A DNA stretch of 39,114 bases from Arthrobacter sp. cf158 (GTDB taxonomy: Bacteria > Actinomycetota > Actinomycetes > Actinomycetales > Micrococcaceae). This document shows, one piece after another, positions 23,584-31,525 of this stretch. The stretch is from contig NZ_FNNR01000016.1 in NCBI RefSeq assembly GCF_900106835.1, positions 1 to 39,114 of the forward strand, written 5' to 3'. The notes under the pieces were generated by a model, which was not told where the DNA came from, searched no databases, and saw nothing but the letters and a program-made list of their open reading frames with translations. The number at the start of each line of letters is the position of its first letter. The stretch's first letter is position 1. The translations under genes and the position numbers were made by a program.

Positions 23584-24813
23584 TTGAACACCCTGATCCG
23601 CGCCGTCCGCCCCTGGGGGCAAGCGCTCAGCGACGTCACCGTCTCTGCGGGCGAAACCGGTGGCAAGATCACCAGCGTCGAGGCTCATGACCCCGCCCGG
23701 GCGGTTCCGGCCAACGTGACCGTAGTAGAAGGCCGCGGACGCTTGCTGCTGCCATCGTTCTCCGACGTCCATGTGCATTTGGATTCCACCAGGATCGGTT
23801 TGCCCTTCCGCGAGCACACCGGCGGTCCCGGCGTGTGGACCATGATGATGAACGACCGGCAGAACTGGCGCAACGCCGAAGTTCCCCTGCAGGATCGCGT
23901 GAACGACACCCTGGGACGGATGATCGCGCGGGGCACCACCCGCGTTCGCTCCTACGCCCAGGTGGACGTGGACTGCAAGCTGGAGCGTTTCGACGCCGTT
24001 GCTGCTGCCAAGGAGAAGTTCTCCGGCCAGGCGTCCGTGGACATCATCGCCTTCCCTCAGGCCGGACTGTTGCTGGAGGAGGGCACGGTGGAGCTCATGG
24101 AAGAGGCACTGAAAGCCGGTGCCAACGTGATGGGCGGGATCGATCCTTGCACGCTGGACCGGGACCCGGCGAAGCATCTGGACATTGTGTTCGGCCTGGC
24201 CGAAAAGTACCAGGTTCCCATCGATATCCACCTCCACGAACCCGGCGAATTGGGGGTCTTCAGTACCGACCTGGTGCTGGAGCGCACCCGTGCGCTGGGC
24301 ATGCAGGGCGAAGTCACCATGTCCCATGCGTACCAACTGGGCAGCGTCAACGAGGCCACCACGCGCAGGCTCATCGACGCCTTCGCGGAGCTCGATGTCT
24401 CCCTGGCGTCGGTTGCTCCCTCTGCTGCGGGTCAGCTGCCCATCCCGCTGCTCACCGAAGCCGGGGTTCGCTTGGGGCTCGGCGAGGACGGCCAGCGCGA
24501 CTACTGGTCGCCTTATGGCAACACGGACATGCTGGACCGGACCTGGCAGCTCGCCTTCACCCATGGCTTCCGCAAGGACGAGCTGATCGAGCACAGCCTG
24601 GCCATCGCCACGATCGGTGGCGCCAGCATCCTTGACCCCGGCGCAACCAGACTCAAGGACACCGCCCACCGTCCCGGCGTCGAGGTTGGCGATCCTGCTG
24701 AGCTGCTCCTGGTGGACGGCGAAACAGTGGCGTCCACGGTGATGGACCGCGGCAAGGACCGCACCGTGATCCACGCCGGCCGGGTTGTGGCTGATCAGCT
24801 GAAACTCGTCTAG
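23584..24813 (+). CDS. Cytosine-deaminase-like amidohydrolase
   Basis: Metal-dependent hydrolase of 409 aa of the CodA-like branch of the amidohydrolase superfamily. The metal site is complete: beta-1 HVHLD (in SFSDVHVHLDSTR), beta-5 His-Glu in DIHLHEPGELG, beta-6 His in VTMSHAYQLGS, and the beta-8 Asp in LGLGEDGQRDYWSPYGN. It should hydrolyse or deaminate a cyclic amidine or amide; cytosine itself is not assured. TTG 23584 is preferred because AAAGGAG lies 6 nt upstream and the protein then begins NTLIRAVRPWG; ATG 23557 with GAGG is an alternative. It is the last gene of the opp operon, so its substrate is probably what the importer brings in or a product of it. Confidence 0.87.
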   Translation: MNTLIRAVRPWGQALSDVTVSAGETGGKITSVEAHDPARAVPANVTVVEGRGRLLLPSFSDVHVHLDSTRIGLPFREHTGGPGVWTMMMNDRQNWRNAEVPLQDRVNDTLGRMIARGTTRVRSYAQVDVDCKLERFDAVAAAKEKFSGQASVDIIAFPQAGLLLEEGTVELMEEALKAGANVMGGIDPCTLDRDPAKHLDIVFGLAEKYQVPIDIHLHEPGELGVFSTDLVLERTRALGMQGEVTMSHAYQLGSVNEATTRRLIDAFAELDVSLASVAPSAAGQLPIPLLTEAGVRLGLGEDGQRDYWSPYGNTDMLDRTWQLAFTHGFRKDELIEHSLAIATIGGASILDPGATRLKDTAHRPGVEVGDPAELLLVDGETVASTVMDRGKDRTVIHAGRVVADQLKLV

Positions 24814-24822
24814 CGCCCACAT

Positions 24823-24887
24823 AAAACCCGCTCTTGTTTGTGGTCCTCGCCTTACAGGGTGAGGAATCCCGAACAGGGGCGGGTTTT
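24823..24887. terminator. Branched bidirectional terminator
   Basis: Outer arms AAAACCCGC and GCGGGTTTT enclose a second stem CCTCGCC/GGTGAGG. A T run follows on the plus side, and the complement of the AAAA run gives one on the minus side. It separates the convergent opp operon and the flavin-binding gene and can stop both. Confidence 0.8.
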
Positions 24888-24898
24888 CGCGTTAGGTG

Positions 24899-25387
24899 CT
24901 ACTCGCCCCGGGCCGTGGGCGCGTCATCCAGCGGCGTCCACCACGTCACAGCGGGAGTGACCGTGAACCGGCGGCCCGTCACCTTGGTGGGAGTGATCCG
25001 GATGAACTGGTCCTTCTGCCCGGCCTCCCAGGGGAACAGCAGAAGGCCAATGGTGTCCAGCACGTCCTGGGTCAGCTTCACAGCGGACGCCTGGCCCTTG
25101 ACCACTACGCTCCACGCCACGCCTGTTTCTGCGTTGACGCCATCAGCCTCGATCGCCACGGGCGCATCGCCCAGCGCCGCGTGGAGTTTGGTCCCCTCAC
25201 CCGTCCGGAACACCATGGTTCCGTGGTCAACCTTGTAATTCACGGGGAAGATGTCCGGGTGGTCATCCACAACGACGGCAAGCCTGCCCACTGAGACACT
25301 CCGGAGGAGCTCCCAGCACTGATTGGTTTCAAGGATTTCCGTGGCGGGGGTGCCAGGCTGATTGGTCCCCGTTGGTGAGTTGGTCAT
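24899..25387 (-). CDS. Pyridoxamine 5'-phosphate oxidase-fold flavin-binding protein
   Basis: Small split-barrel protein of 162 aa of the nitroimidazole-resistance/PPOX-like group that binds FMN or a related flavin. Landmarks: CWELLRSVSVGRLAVVVDDHPDIFPVNYKVDHGTMVFRT in order at residues about 24-62, then VAIEADGVNAETGVAWSVVVKGQA, and the closing strand FIRITPTKVTGRRF. Residues GRL and the Pro-Val-Asn strand form the typical flavin site. The ATG has no ribosome site, and a TATCCT -10 box lies 7 nt upstream, so a leaderless mRNA is likely. Substrate unknown. The interval 25388-25490 shows nothing else. Confidence 0.82.
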   Translation of the reverse strand: MTNSPTGTNQPGTPATEILETNQCWELLRSVSVGRLAVVVDDHPDIFPVNYKVDHGTMVFRTGEGTKLHAALGDAPVAIEADGVNAETGVAWSVVVKGQASAVKLTQDVLDTIGLLLFPWEAGQKDQFIRITPTKVTGRRFTVTPAVTWWTPLDDAPTARGE

Positions 25388-25394
25388 ATCGCCG

Positions 25395-25400
25395 AGGATA
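25395..25400 (-). promoter_or_regulatory. -10 box for leaderless flavin-protein transcript
   Basis: On the minus strand TATCCT (TANNNT type) ends 7 nt before the ATG at 25387 with no Shine-Dalgarno in between. Same geometry as the boxes at 1632 and 2376. Confidence 0.4.
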
Positions 25401-25490
25401 CGCCGGAGAGTTGCGCCCCAACAGGCCTGCCGACGGCTGAGGAAGTCAAACCCGCCGGTGCCCTTTTCTCCCGGCCTTAAACGGGGCGGG

Positions 25491-26789
25491 TCAGCGAACA
25501 GGTGAAGGTTTCACCGCGTCCTGCTGGGAAATTTCGGCTGATTCCACGCTGACCAGTGGTCCCCGGATGGCAAGGAATCCCGCACCAGCCAGCACCACGG
25601 CTTCGGCGGCGAGCACCCAGAACGTCACTTCCCAGCCACCGGTCATCGCGTGCAACATCCCTGCGAGCAGCGGGCCCAGGGAGGCCAGAGCGAATCCCAA
25701 TCCCTGGCTCATGGCAGAGAGCCTTCCGGCAGATTGGGGTCCAGCGGACCGGATGACCACCAATGCCATGGCCAGTCCGAACCCGGCACTCTGCACCACT
25801 CCAAGAATCCCGACGGCGGTGAACTGCAGCTCAGCCGGTGCCGCCAGGACGCCCAGCAGCGCGAGCGCCACCGTCATTCCAAGGCCGGGCGCCAGGATCC
25901 GAAGAATGGCTGGACGGCTGGCCAACACGGGCGCCAGCAAACTGGCCGGAAGGCCCGCAAGGCTGAACCAGGCCAGCAAGGCGGCGGAGTCGGCAGGCGA
26001 AAGCCCCCGGGATACCAAGTACACGGCCAACCAGGACGTGATGGCGAAGTACAGCATGGCCTGCAGGCCAAAGAAGGCAGTGACGGCCCACGCGGTGCGT
26101 TGCTTCCGGAGCGGCGTGACTTCCTCTGCGGTGGCGGAGCCCGCGGTGGTGGAGCCTGGGGTGATGGTGCCTGGGGTGATGGTGCCCGCCGTGGTGGGTG
26201 CCGTCGTCGGACGTCCTCCCGAGCGGTGAATCAGGAACGCACCCATCAAGGCTGGGACCGCCCACACGGCAAGCGCTGAGGGGAGGTTGCCGCCGAATGC
26301 CTGCTCCAGAGGCTGGACCAGGCCCGCCCCGAGCGCGGCCCCGAGCCCAAATCCCATGGTGCACAGGCCCGTCCACCACCCGGTGCCGCGGTTTGCTTTC
26401 ACGATCTGGGGCACCAGCACGCTGGCGGTCATGATCGCGCTGCCGGCAAGGAACGTTCCGGGCAACAGGAGTGCCGGCACCGTCGCCCGGACCACCAAAG
26501 CTGCTGCGAGCACCAGCAGCGCTACCGCAACAGCCCGCCCGGTCCCGAATCGCCTGGCCAGCCACGGCCCCATCGGCCCCGATACGCCAAACGCCAGCAC
26601 GGGCAAAGTACCCAGGAGCGGAAGCAGCGTGGGATCCACACCAAACACACCCGGCACCTGGCCCATCACGCCAGCGACCGTAGTAATAGCCGGCCGAAGA
26701 TTGACGGAAACCATCACAAGCGCGAGCAACACCAGCCCCGTCCTCAGCCTAGGACCCAGTACCGCTCCAGCCTGCCGCTTCTCCAGCAC
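25491..26789 (-). CDS. CynX/NimT-family MFS transporter
   Basis: Major facilitator of 432 aa with 12 predicted helices, of the cyanate-transporter-like (CynX/YeaN/YycB) family that moves small nitrogenous compounds. The early signature SVNLRPAITTVAGVMG is typical. Helices 2-3 have GPMGPWLARRFGTGRAV, and the late half has RSAGPQSAGRLSAMSQGLGF. The central cytoplasmic loop carries a Thr/Pro/Gly-rich insert with two TITPG units that come from a 15-bp DNA tandem repeat. GTG 26789 is chosen by GAGGGG 6 nt upstream. A perfect GntR palindrome lies at its predicted +1, so it belongs to the same regulon as opp and the amidohydrolase, and is a second importer or an exporter for that pathway. Confidence 0.87.
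   Translation of the reverse strand: MLEKRQAGAVLGPRLRTGLVLLALVMVSVNLRPAITTVAGVMGQVPGVFGVDPTLLPLLGTLPVLAFGVSGPMGPWLARRFGTGRAVAVALLVLAAALVVRATVPALLLPGTFLAGSAIMTASVLVPQIVKANRGTGWWTGLCTMGFGLGAALGAGLVQPLEQAFGGNLPSALAVWAVPALMGAFLIHRSGGRPTTAPTTAGTITPGTITPGSTTAGSATAEEVTPLRKQRTAWAVTAFFGLQAMLYFAITSWLAVYLVSRGLSPADSAALLAWFSLAGLPASLLAPVLASRPAILRILAPGLGMTVALALLGVLAAPAELQFTAVGILGVVQSAGFGLAMALVVIRSAGPQSAGRLSAMSQGLGFALASLGPLLAGMLHAMTGGWEVTFWVLAAEAVVLAGAGFLAIRGPLVSVESAEISQQDAVKPSPVR
26154..26183. repeat. 15-bp tandem repeat, two copies, inside the MFS gene
   Basis: GCCTGGGGTGATGGT occurs twice in direct succession (26154-26168 and 26169-26183). It keeps the reading frame and encodes TITPG repeated in the loop between helices 6 and 7. 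Confidence 0.85.
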
Positions 26790-26810
26790 GTCATTCCCCT
26801 CATAGCAACT

Positions 26811-26822
26811 TTGGTATACCAA
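26811..26822 (-). promoter_or_regulatory. GntR operator at the MFS +1
   Basis: TTGGTATACCAA is a perfect 12-base palindrome. On the minus strand it begins three bases after the -10 box TAGTCT, the same spacing as at the opp promoter, and lies about 20 nt before the GTG start. Confidence 0.75.
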
Positions 26823-26825
26823 GCA

Positions 26826-26854
26826 AGACTATGAGGAGAATGACGGAAAGTAAA
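26826..26854 (-). promoter_or_regulatory. Promoter of the MFS gene
   Basis: On the minus strand, -35 TTTACT (26854-26849), a 17-base spacer, and -10 TAGTCT (26831-26826). The predicted +1 near 26819 is within the GntR palindrome. It nearly duplicates the opp promoter. Confidence 0.65.
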
Positions 26855-26905
26855 TGCGGATAAACAAGCAGACTTGATGTGACGCTTCGACAGTCTTCAA
26901 TGAGT

Positions 26906-26917
26906 TTGGAATACCAA
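26906..26917. promoter_or_regulatory. Second GntR palindrome upstream of the MFS promoter
   Basis: TTGGAATACCAA differs from the perfect site at one base and from the amidohydrolase operator (minus strand TTGGAATACCAG) only at the last base. It is 95 bp from the operator at the MFS +1. It may support looping, or be left from a divergent promoter whose gene is gone; a weak TTGATG at 26874 lies at nearly the same distance as in the amidohydrolase promoter. Confidence 0.5.
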
Positions 26918-27000
26918 GGAATGTACCGAGGACGCGCTACGGCCCCGCAGGACCGGAACGCGGCAGCGCGCGTCCAAGGGAGGAACGACCGAGCGCGCCG

Positions 27001-27066
27001 AGCGTTTCGGACCTGCGGGCTACCCAGCGTTTCGGCCTGCGGGCTACCCAGCGTTTCGGCCCTGCG
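27001..27066. repeat. 24-25-bp tandem repeat between MFS and FAD oxidase genes
   Basis: AGCGTTTCGG-(A/C)-CCTGCGGGCTACCC occurs at 27001 and 27026, and a third partial copy begins at 27050. The whole interval 26918-27079 is very GC-rich with many CGCG words and has no gene. It lies just past the 3' end of the FAD oxidase gene. Confidence 0.75.
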
Positions 27067-27079
27067 GGCGGGCTCCAGA

Positions 27080-28543
27080 TCAGATAGCCTTCCCCGGGTT
27101 CAGAATTCCCTGCGGGTCGAACAGCTCCTTGATCCGCCGCTGCAGCTCCCGCACCGGCTCGGGCTGCTCAAGGCCGAGCCACCGCAGCTTGTATTGCCCC
27201 ACGCCGTGTTCACCCGTGATGGTTCCCCCCATCTCCAGGCCTACCCGGATGGACTCATCCAGGGCGGCGTTGAGGCGTTGCAGTGCATCGGCGTCCGTGG
27301 CTGGGTCCACGCGGTCCATCCAGAATGTTGGGTGCAGGTTGCCGTCGCCGGCGTGGGCCACCACCTTGAGCCGGACGTTGTAGCGTTCGGCCATGGCTTC
27401 AAGCGCGGCGACGAAGTCCACCAGCCGCGAGCGCGGGACCGCTATGTCCTCGCCCACCCTGAACTCGTCGTCCACTTCGACGCCGCGGCTGTTGCGGCGC
27501 AGCTCCACCAGCATTTCGGCTTCCGCGCTGGCTTCGGTGGTCACGGTGGCACCGCCCTCGGCAAGTACTTGCCGGACGACGTCGGCTTCCGCAGCAGCGC
27601 CGAAGCCGTCGGTCTGGATGAGGAGCAGGGACTTGCCGCGCTTTTGCAGGTCGCCGCCGTGGAGTTCGTCCAGCTGCACCAAGGTGCCGTTGTCCAGGAG
27701 TTCCATGATGGCGGGCTGCACCCGGGCCTTACCTACGGCCAATACACCTGCGGCCGCGCTGCTGAAGTCCCGGTAGAACGCCGCAATGGTGTGCACTTCG
27801 CGCGGAAGGTATTTCAGCCGGACGGTCACGCCCACCACGATGCCCAGTGTTCCTTCCGAACCCACCAGCAGGGCCGTGAGGTCGTAGCCCGCCACGCCTT
27901 TGAATGTCTGGTGGCCGGTGTGCATCAACGAACCGTCTGCCATGACCACGTCCAGGGCCAACACGGAATCGCGGGTCACCCCGTACTTGGCGCACCGCAG
28001 TCCCCCGGCATTGGTGGCCACATTGCCGCCGATGGTGGACATTTTGTAGCTGGCGGGGTCCGGCGCGTACATGAGTCCGTGCTCAGCGGCCGCCGTATTC
28101 AGGTGGGCGTTGATGACGCCGGGTTCGACGACGGCGGTCTCGTCGTCGGGGTTGAGGTCCAGGATGCGGTTCATCCGTTCAAGGCTCAGGACGATGCAGC
28201 CATGGGTGGCGTGCGCTCCCCCGGAGACGCCGGTGCCGGCACCGCGGGCGACGATCGGCACCTGATGCGCGGAGCAGGTGCGGACGATGTGTTGCACGTC
28301 CTCCACGGACTCGGCCCACACCACAGCCAGGGGCAGGTGCCTCTCCAACAGCGGCCCTTGGTCCGCGGAGTAGACAGTGAGGGTTTCTTCGTCCTCTGCG
28401 AGTTGGCTGGCACCAAGTCCGTGTGCCAGCTCTTGCAGGAAGGCTCCCTGCCCGGCTGATTGCCGGGTTGCTTCCGCGTGGCCGAGCGTGCGGTCCTTGA
28501 TGCGTTCCTCTGATGTACCGGCCATGGCCGTTTCGTCCGACAA
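27080..28543 (-). CDS. GlcD/DLD-type FAD-linked oxidase
   Basis: Flavoprotein of 487 aa of the VAO/PCMH family that oxidises a 2-hydroxy acid such as glycolate or D-lactate. The FAD domain has VPIVARGAGTGVSGGAH near residue 80 and PDPASYKMSTIGGNVATNAGG near 155, then LLVGSEGTLGIV. The C-terminal cap ends with VVAHAGDGNLHP (metal-binding His), GTITGEHGVGQYK and LFDPQGILNPGKAI. TTG 28543 is chosen because GGAGG lies 7 nt upstream and a possible -10 TAGACT at 28618 puts the transcript start inside the longer frame. No cognate GlcE/GlcF genes are present, so it acts as the single-chain type. It has no GntR palindrome in front and may be independent of the pathway. Confidence 0.9.
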   Translation of the reverse strand: MSDETAMAGTSEERIKDRTLGHAEATRQSAGQGAFLQELAHGLGASQLAEDEETLTVYSADQGPLLERHLPLAVVWAESVEDVQHIVRTCSAHQVPIVARGAGTGVSGGAHATHGCIVLSLERMNRILDLNPDDETAVVEPGVINAHLNTAAAEHGLMYAPDPASYKMSTIGGNVATNAGGLRCAKYGVTRDSVLALDVVMADGSLMHTGHQTFKGVAGYDLTALLVGSEGTLGIVVGVTVRLKYLPREVHTIAAFYRDFSSAAAGVLAVGKARVQPAIMELLDNGTLVQLDELHGGDLQKRGKSLLLIQTDGFGAAAEADVVRQVLAEGGATVTTEASAEAEMLVELRRNSRGVEVDDEFRVGEDIAVPRSRLVDFVAALEAMAERYNVRLKVVAHAGDGNLHPTFWMDRVDPATDADALQRLNAALDESIRVGLEMGGTITGEHGVGQYKLRWLGLEQPEPVRELQRRIKELFDPQGILNPGKAI

Positions 28544-28612
28544 GGCATTTCCTCCACATGAGCACCGCGGACACGCCAAACCGGCAGTCTTCGCAGTGTT
28601 TTCTGTGGTCAC

Positions 28613-28618
28613 AGTCTA
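28613..28618 (-). promoter_or_regulatory. Possible -10 box of the FAD oxidase gene
   Basis: On the minus strand TAGACT lies about 70 nt before the TTG start. It would start transcription near 28606, which is inside the longer open frame and so supports the shorter start. The -35 is not clear. Confidence 0.3.
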
Positions 28619-28655
28619 GCCAGCACCGCAGGCGCAGCACTGCAAACAGGGCCTG

Positions 28656-30590
28656 CTACCTCACAGGAACCGCCGTCCCGGGCAGCGCCCACATCGCTGC
28701 GGAGATGCCCTCGGCCCGGAGGCGGACACGCTCGACGCCGGACGCCCCGGCGGGTGCCGACGTCACCGTTCCGCACTGGTGCAGTGGCTTTGCGAGGAGC
28801 GATGTGAGTTGCGCTTCGGTGAGAACGGGGCTGTTCAGGACGACGTCGGCGTTGTCTCTCGCGACGAACACCAGCACTGAGGACTGTGCCGTCTCCCGGA
28901 CGAAGGCCAAGGCGTTGCCCTCGGCATGGAGCCAGCGAACCCCTCCGTCGGTCAGGGCCGGCAGTTCCTTCCGTAACCTTCCCAGGGCCGCATGGACGGA
29001 ACGAAGGTCCCTGCGAACACGATGAAGGTCACCCCACGGCATGGGAGTCCTGGAATCCTCGCCGTTGAACCCTTCCAGTCCGAACTCATCCCCGGCGAAC
29101 ATCACGGGCACACCCGGCAGGCAGTAGGTGAGGAAGGCTCCCACGTCCGGCCCGCCGTCGACCATCACCGTGGCCGCACGTGCGGTGTCGTGCGTGTTAA
29201 GGGCGTTCATGTTGTTTTGTCGCACGCCCCAGCTAAATCCCGCAGCCAGATCCTGGTGCGTCGCCAGGAAGTCCTCGGCGTCGATCTTGTGGGGCCCGGA
29301 CTGCGGCGAACCGAAGAAGTTCACGTTGGGAGCATCCTTGGCCAGCCAGGACCACAGCGGTCTGGTGAGGTTGGAGTACGTCATGGCACCCTGCCAGTGC
29401 TCTCCTGTGACGTCCGCGGCGGCGTCGGATGTGGATTCGGCCAGCAGGGCCGCGTTCGGGTTGATCTCACGCACGCGGTCCGCGATGAGCCGCGCTACCT
29501 CGTGATTGAGGTCCACCGCTCCCAGCCGCCCGGTCATGTTGCCGACGTCGATCCTCCAACCGTCCAGGCTGAAGGGAGGCTTGAGCCAGCGGGCCACCAC
29601 GGAATCATCGTCGGTCACGAAGCGCCGGCGGAGCGCATCAGAGGACCAGTTGAACTTGGGCAGCGACGCCACACCCCACCAGGACTCGTAGCTCGAATGG
29701 TCAGCGCTGAAGTAGTAGTAACCCGCTTCCTCGGAGCCGGGATCGGCGAGCGCCTTGATGAACCATTCATGCGCGGCGCCGGAGTGGTTGGCGGTGAGGT
29801 CTCCCATCACCCTGATCCCGCGGGCGTGCGCGGCTTCCACCAGGTCCACCAACGCTTGGTCTCCACCCAGGAGCGGGTCCACGGAATCGAACGTGGACGC
29901 ATCGTACCGGTGGTTGGAGCGGGCGGGGAAAAACGGCGTCAGGTAGAGGATGTCAACGCCCAGTTCCTGCAGATGATCCAGTTTGCCGGTGATCCCTGGC
30001 AGGTCTCCCCCGTAGAACTGCGTGGATGCCTGCCCGCCCGTCCCCACCACGGGAGTTTCCCAGGAACAAGCGGTGGCCCATTCAGGGACAGGGTGCCCAT
30101 CAGCCTGTTCAGAGCGGGCGAACCTGTCCGGAAACACTTGGTACATGGTGCCCTTGCGGAGCCATTCCGGAGCCGGGGCAAAGGACGTCAGCCTGAAGTC
30201 CGCGGCGTCGGACACGTCGCGTCGGAACAGGCCTTGGGCGTTGAGGTTCCAGTAGCTCCGCTCCGCTGTACTGCCAGTCGCAACGCTGGCGGCAGCGCCG
30301 TCGTCGTGCGTTGGGGAGACTTCCAGCAGGAAGCGGTACCTGGCCACAGGGTTGGCCACCAGCATCGCCGCTTCCCACCAGTCCCAGCCATCGGCCGTGC
30401 CCAGCCGAAGGGCGGCGTCGTAGCGCGGCTCGCCGTCCTGGACGGACCGGACCCACACCTTCGACGCCGGACCCCACCCCTGCGGGACCCGCACCCGGAG
30501 CCGGACGGTATCGCCAAGGGATACGTCCCCGGGTGCAGTTGTGGTGACGAAGAGACCGGAGCCGTCGTGGTGTGGAAGGGCGATGGGCAT
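28656..30590 (-). CDS. GH13 neopullulanase/cyclomaltodextrinase-like hydrolase
   Basis: Glycosidase of 644 aa that cleaves maltodextrins. An N-terminal beta domain (residues about 1-120) precedes the barrel, which opens with LRKGTMYQVFPDRFA near residue 145. GH13 regions are visible: GDLTANHSG (region I), the nucleophile in GWRIDVGNM (Asp348), the acid/base in LLAESTSD (Glu385), and the stabiliser in NTHDTARA (Asp468). The QFYGGDLPGITGKLDHLQELG string is typical of the neopullulanase/CDase group. No signal peptide is seen, so it acts in the cytoplasm. It starts two bases after the malG stop with GAAAGG upstream and is the last gene of the mal operon, splitting imported oligosaccharides for the alpha-glucosidase. 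Confidence 0.9.
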   Translation of the reverse strand: MPIALPHHDGSGLFVTTTAPGDVSLGDTVRLRVRVPQGWGPASKVWVRSVQDGEPRYDAALRLGTADGWDWWEAAMLVANPVARYRFLLEVSPTHDDGAAASVATGSTAERSYWNLNAQGLFRRDVSDAADFRLTSFAPAPEWLRKGTMYQVFPDRFARSEQADGHPVPEWATACSWETPVVGTGGQASTQFYGGDLPGITGKLDHLQELGVDILYLTPFFPARSNHRYDASTFDSVDPLLGGDQALVDLVEAAHARGIRVMGDLTANHSGAAHEWFIKALADPGSEEAGYYYFSADHSSYESWWGVASLPKFNWSSDALRRRFVTDDDSVVARWLKPPFSLDGWRIDVGNMTGRLGAVDLNHEVARLIADRVREINPNAALLAESTSDAAADVTGEHWQGAMTYSNLTRPLWSWLAKDAPNVNFFGSPQSGPHKIDAEDFLATHQDLAAGFSWGVRQNNMNALNTHDTARAATVMVDGGPDVGAFLTYCLPGVPVMFAGDEFGLEGFNGEDSRTPMPWGDLHRVRRDLRSVHAALGRLRKELPALTDGGVRWLHAEGNALAFVRETAQSSVLVFVARDNADVVLNSPVLTEAQLTSLLAKPLHQCGTVTSAPAGASGVERVRLRAEGISAAMWALPGTAVPVR

Positions 30591-30592
30591 GG

Positions 30593-31525
30593 TCAGCCTT
30601 TCACGGAGCCAGCGGTGAGCCCGCTGACGATGTATTTCTGCAGGAAGAGGAACAGGGCCATGACCGGGATGGCGGCGATCACGGCACCTGCAGCGAAGAC
30701 ACCCCAGTTTTCGGAGCGCTGCTGGGCCACATAGGAGTACAGCCCCACGGCGAGTGTCTGGCTGTCCGGATCGGTCAACACCACGCTGGCAATAACGAAC
30801 TCGCTGGAGATCCCGATGAACGCCAGCAGCCCCACTACGGCCAGGATCGGAGTGACCAGGCGGAGGATGATGCCGAAGAAGATCTGCACGTGACTGGCCC
30901 CATCAATCTTGGCGGCCTCGTCCAAGGACTGCGGGACAGTGTTGAAGAACCCGTACATGAGGTACGTGTTCACGCCCAGGGCGCCGCCGAGGTACACCAT
31001 GATCAGGCCAAGCTGACTGCCGAGTCCCAAGGCCGGGATGACCTGCGAAATGCCGCTGAGGAGCAGGAAGATCGCCACCACGGCCAACAGTTGCGGAAAC
31101 ATTTGCAGCAGGAGCAGGGTCAGGAGTCCCATGCGGCGGCCTTTGAAGCGCATGCGGGAGAAGGCGTACGCTGCCATGGCGCCGAGGAACACGGTGGCGG
31201 CCGATGTCACCAGGCCCACTACCAGGGTGTTCACGAACCAACGGCCGAAGGGGCGGCTTGGATCGCTGAAGAGGGCCACGAAGTTGCCGGCATCGAACCG
31301 GGAGAAGAGTCCGTTGGAACCCACCAGGGTGCCGTTGGAGTCCAGGGCCGCGGACAACACGTACAGGAGCGGGAAGACGGCGAAGATCGTGGTGAGGATG
31401 CCCACCACATGCCGCCAGCCTTTGTCTCTGAACCAGACCCCGAACGGCCGGCGCTTGGGCGCGAGCGGCGGGTGGACGCCGTCGGACGCTGTTTCCTTGC
31501 CGCGGGTGAGTGTGCGTACGCTCAT
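30593..31525 (-). CDS. malG: Maltose/maltodextrin ABC transporter permease
   Basis: Inner-membrane permease of 310 aa, six helices, CUT1 class. The first helix is VVGILTTIFAVFPLLYVLSA. The ATPase-contact loop is SLDEAAKIDGASHVQIFF near residue 200. The C-terminus KYIVSGLTAGSVKG matches the MalG tail that reaches the ATPase and binding site. Start and stop are locked to its neighbours: the ATG shares one base with the malF stop (TGATG), and the GH13 gene begins two bases after its end. Works with MalF, MalE and an ATPase encoded elsewhere. Confidence 0.92.
   Translation of the reverse strand: MSVRTLTRGKETASDGVHPPLAPKRRPFGVWFRDKGWRHVVGILTTIFAVFPLLYVLSAALDSNGTLVGSNGLFSRFDAGNFVALFSDPSRPFGRWFVNTLVVGLVTSAATVFLGAMAAYAFSRMRFKGRRMGLLTLLLLQMFPQLLAVVAIFLLLSGISQVIPALGLGSQLGLIMVYLGGALGVNTYLMYGFFNTVPQSLDEAAKIDGASHVQIFFGIILRLVTPILAVVGLLAFIGISSEFVIASVVLTDPDSQTLAVGLYSYVAQQRSENWGVFAAGAVIAAIPVMALFLFLQKYIVSGLTAGSVKG

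Noticed and set aside
15193..24813. Assignment to an s-triazine or cytosine degradation pathway
   Set aside because: Family resemblance of the two amidohydrolases is too broad and one has a changed metal site; no diagnostic partner genes are present.
26879..28459. 526-codon plus-strand open frame
   Set aside because: It lies opposite the FAD oxidase, whose protein has clear family motifs; the frame is a by-product of high-GC codon use.
28544..28612. N-terminal extension of the FAD oxidase with a CPRCSCGG string, possible metal site
   Set aside because: The GTG at 28612 has no ribosome site and directly abuts a -10-like box, while GGAGG lies 7 nt before TTG 28543.
28992..30734. 580-codon plus-strand open frame
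   Set aside because: Antisense to the GH13 gene, whose catalytic residues are intact.
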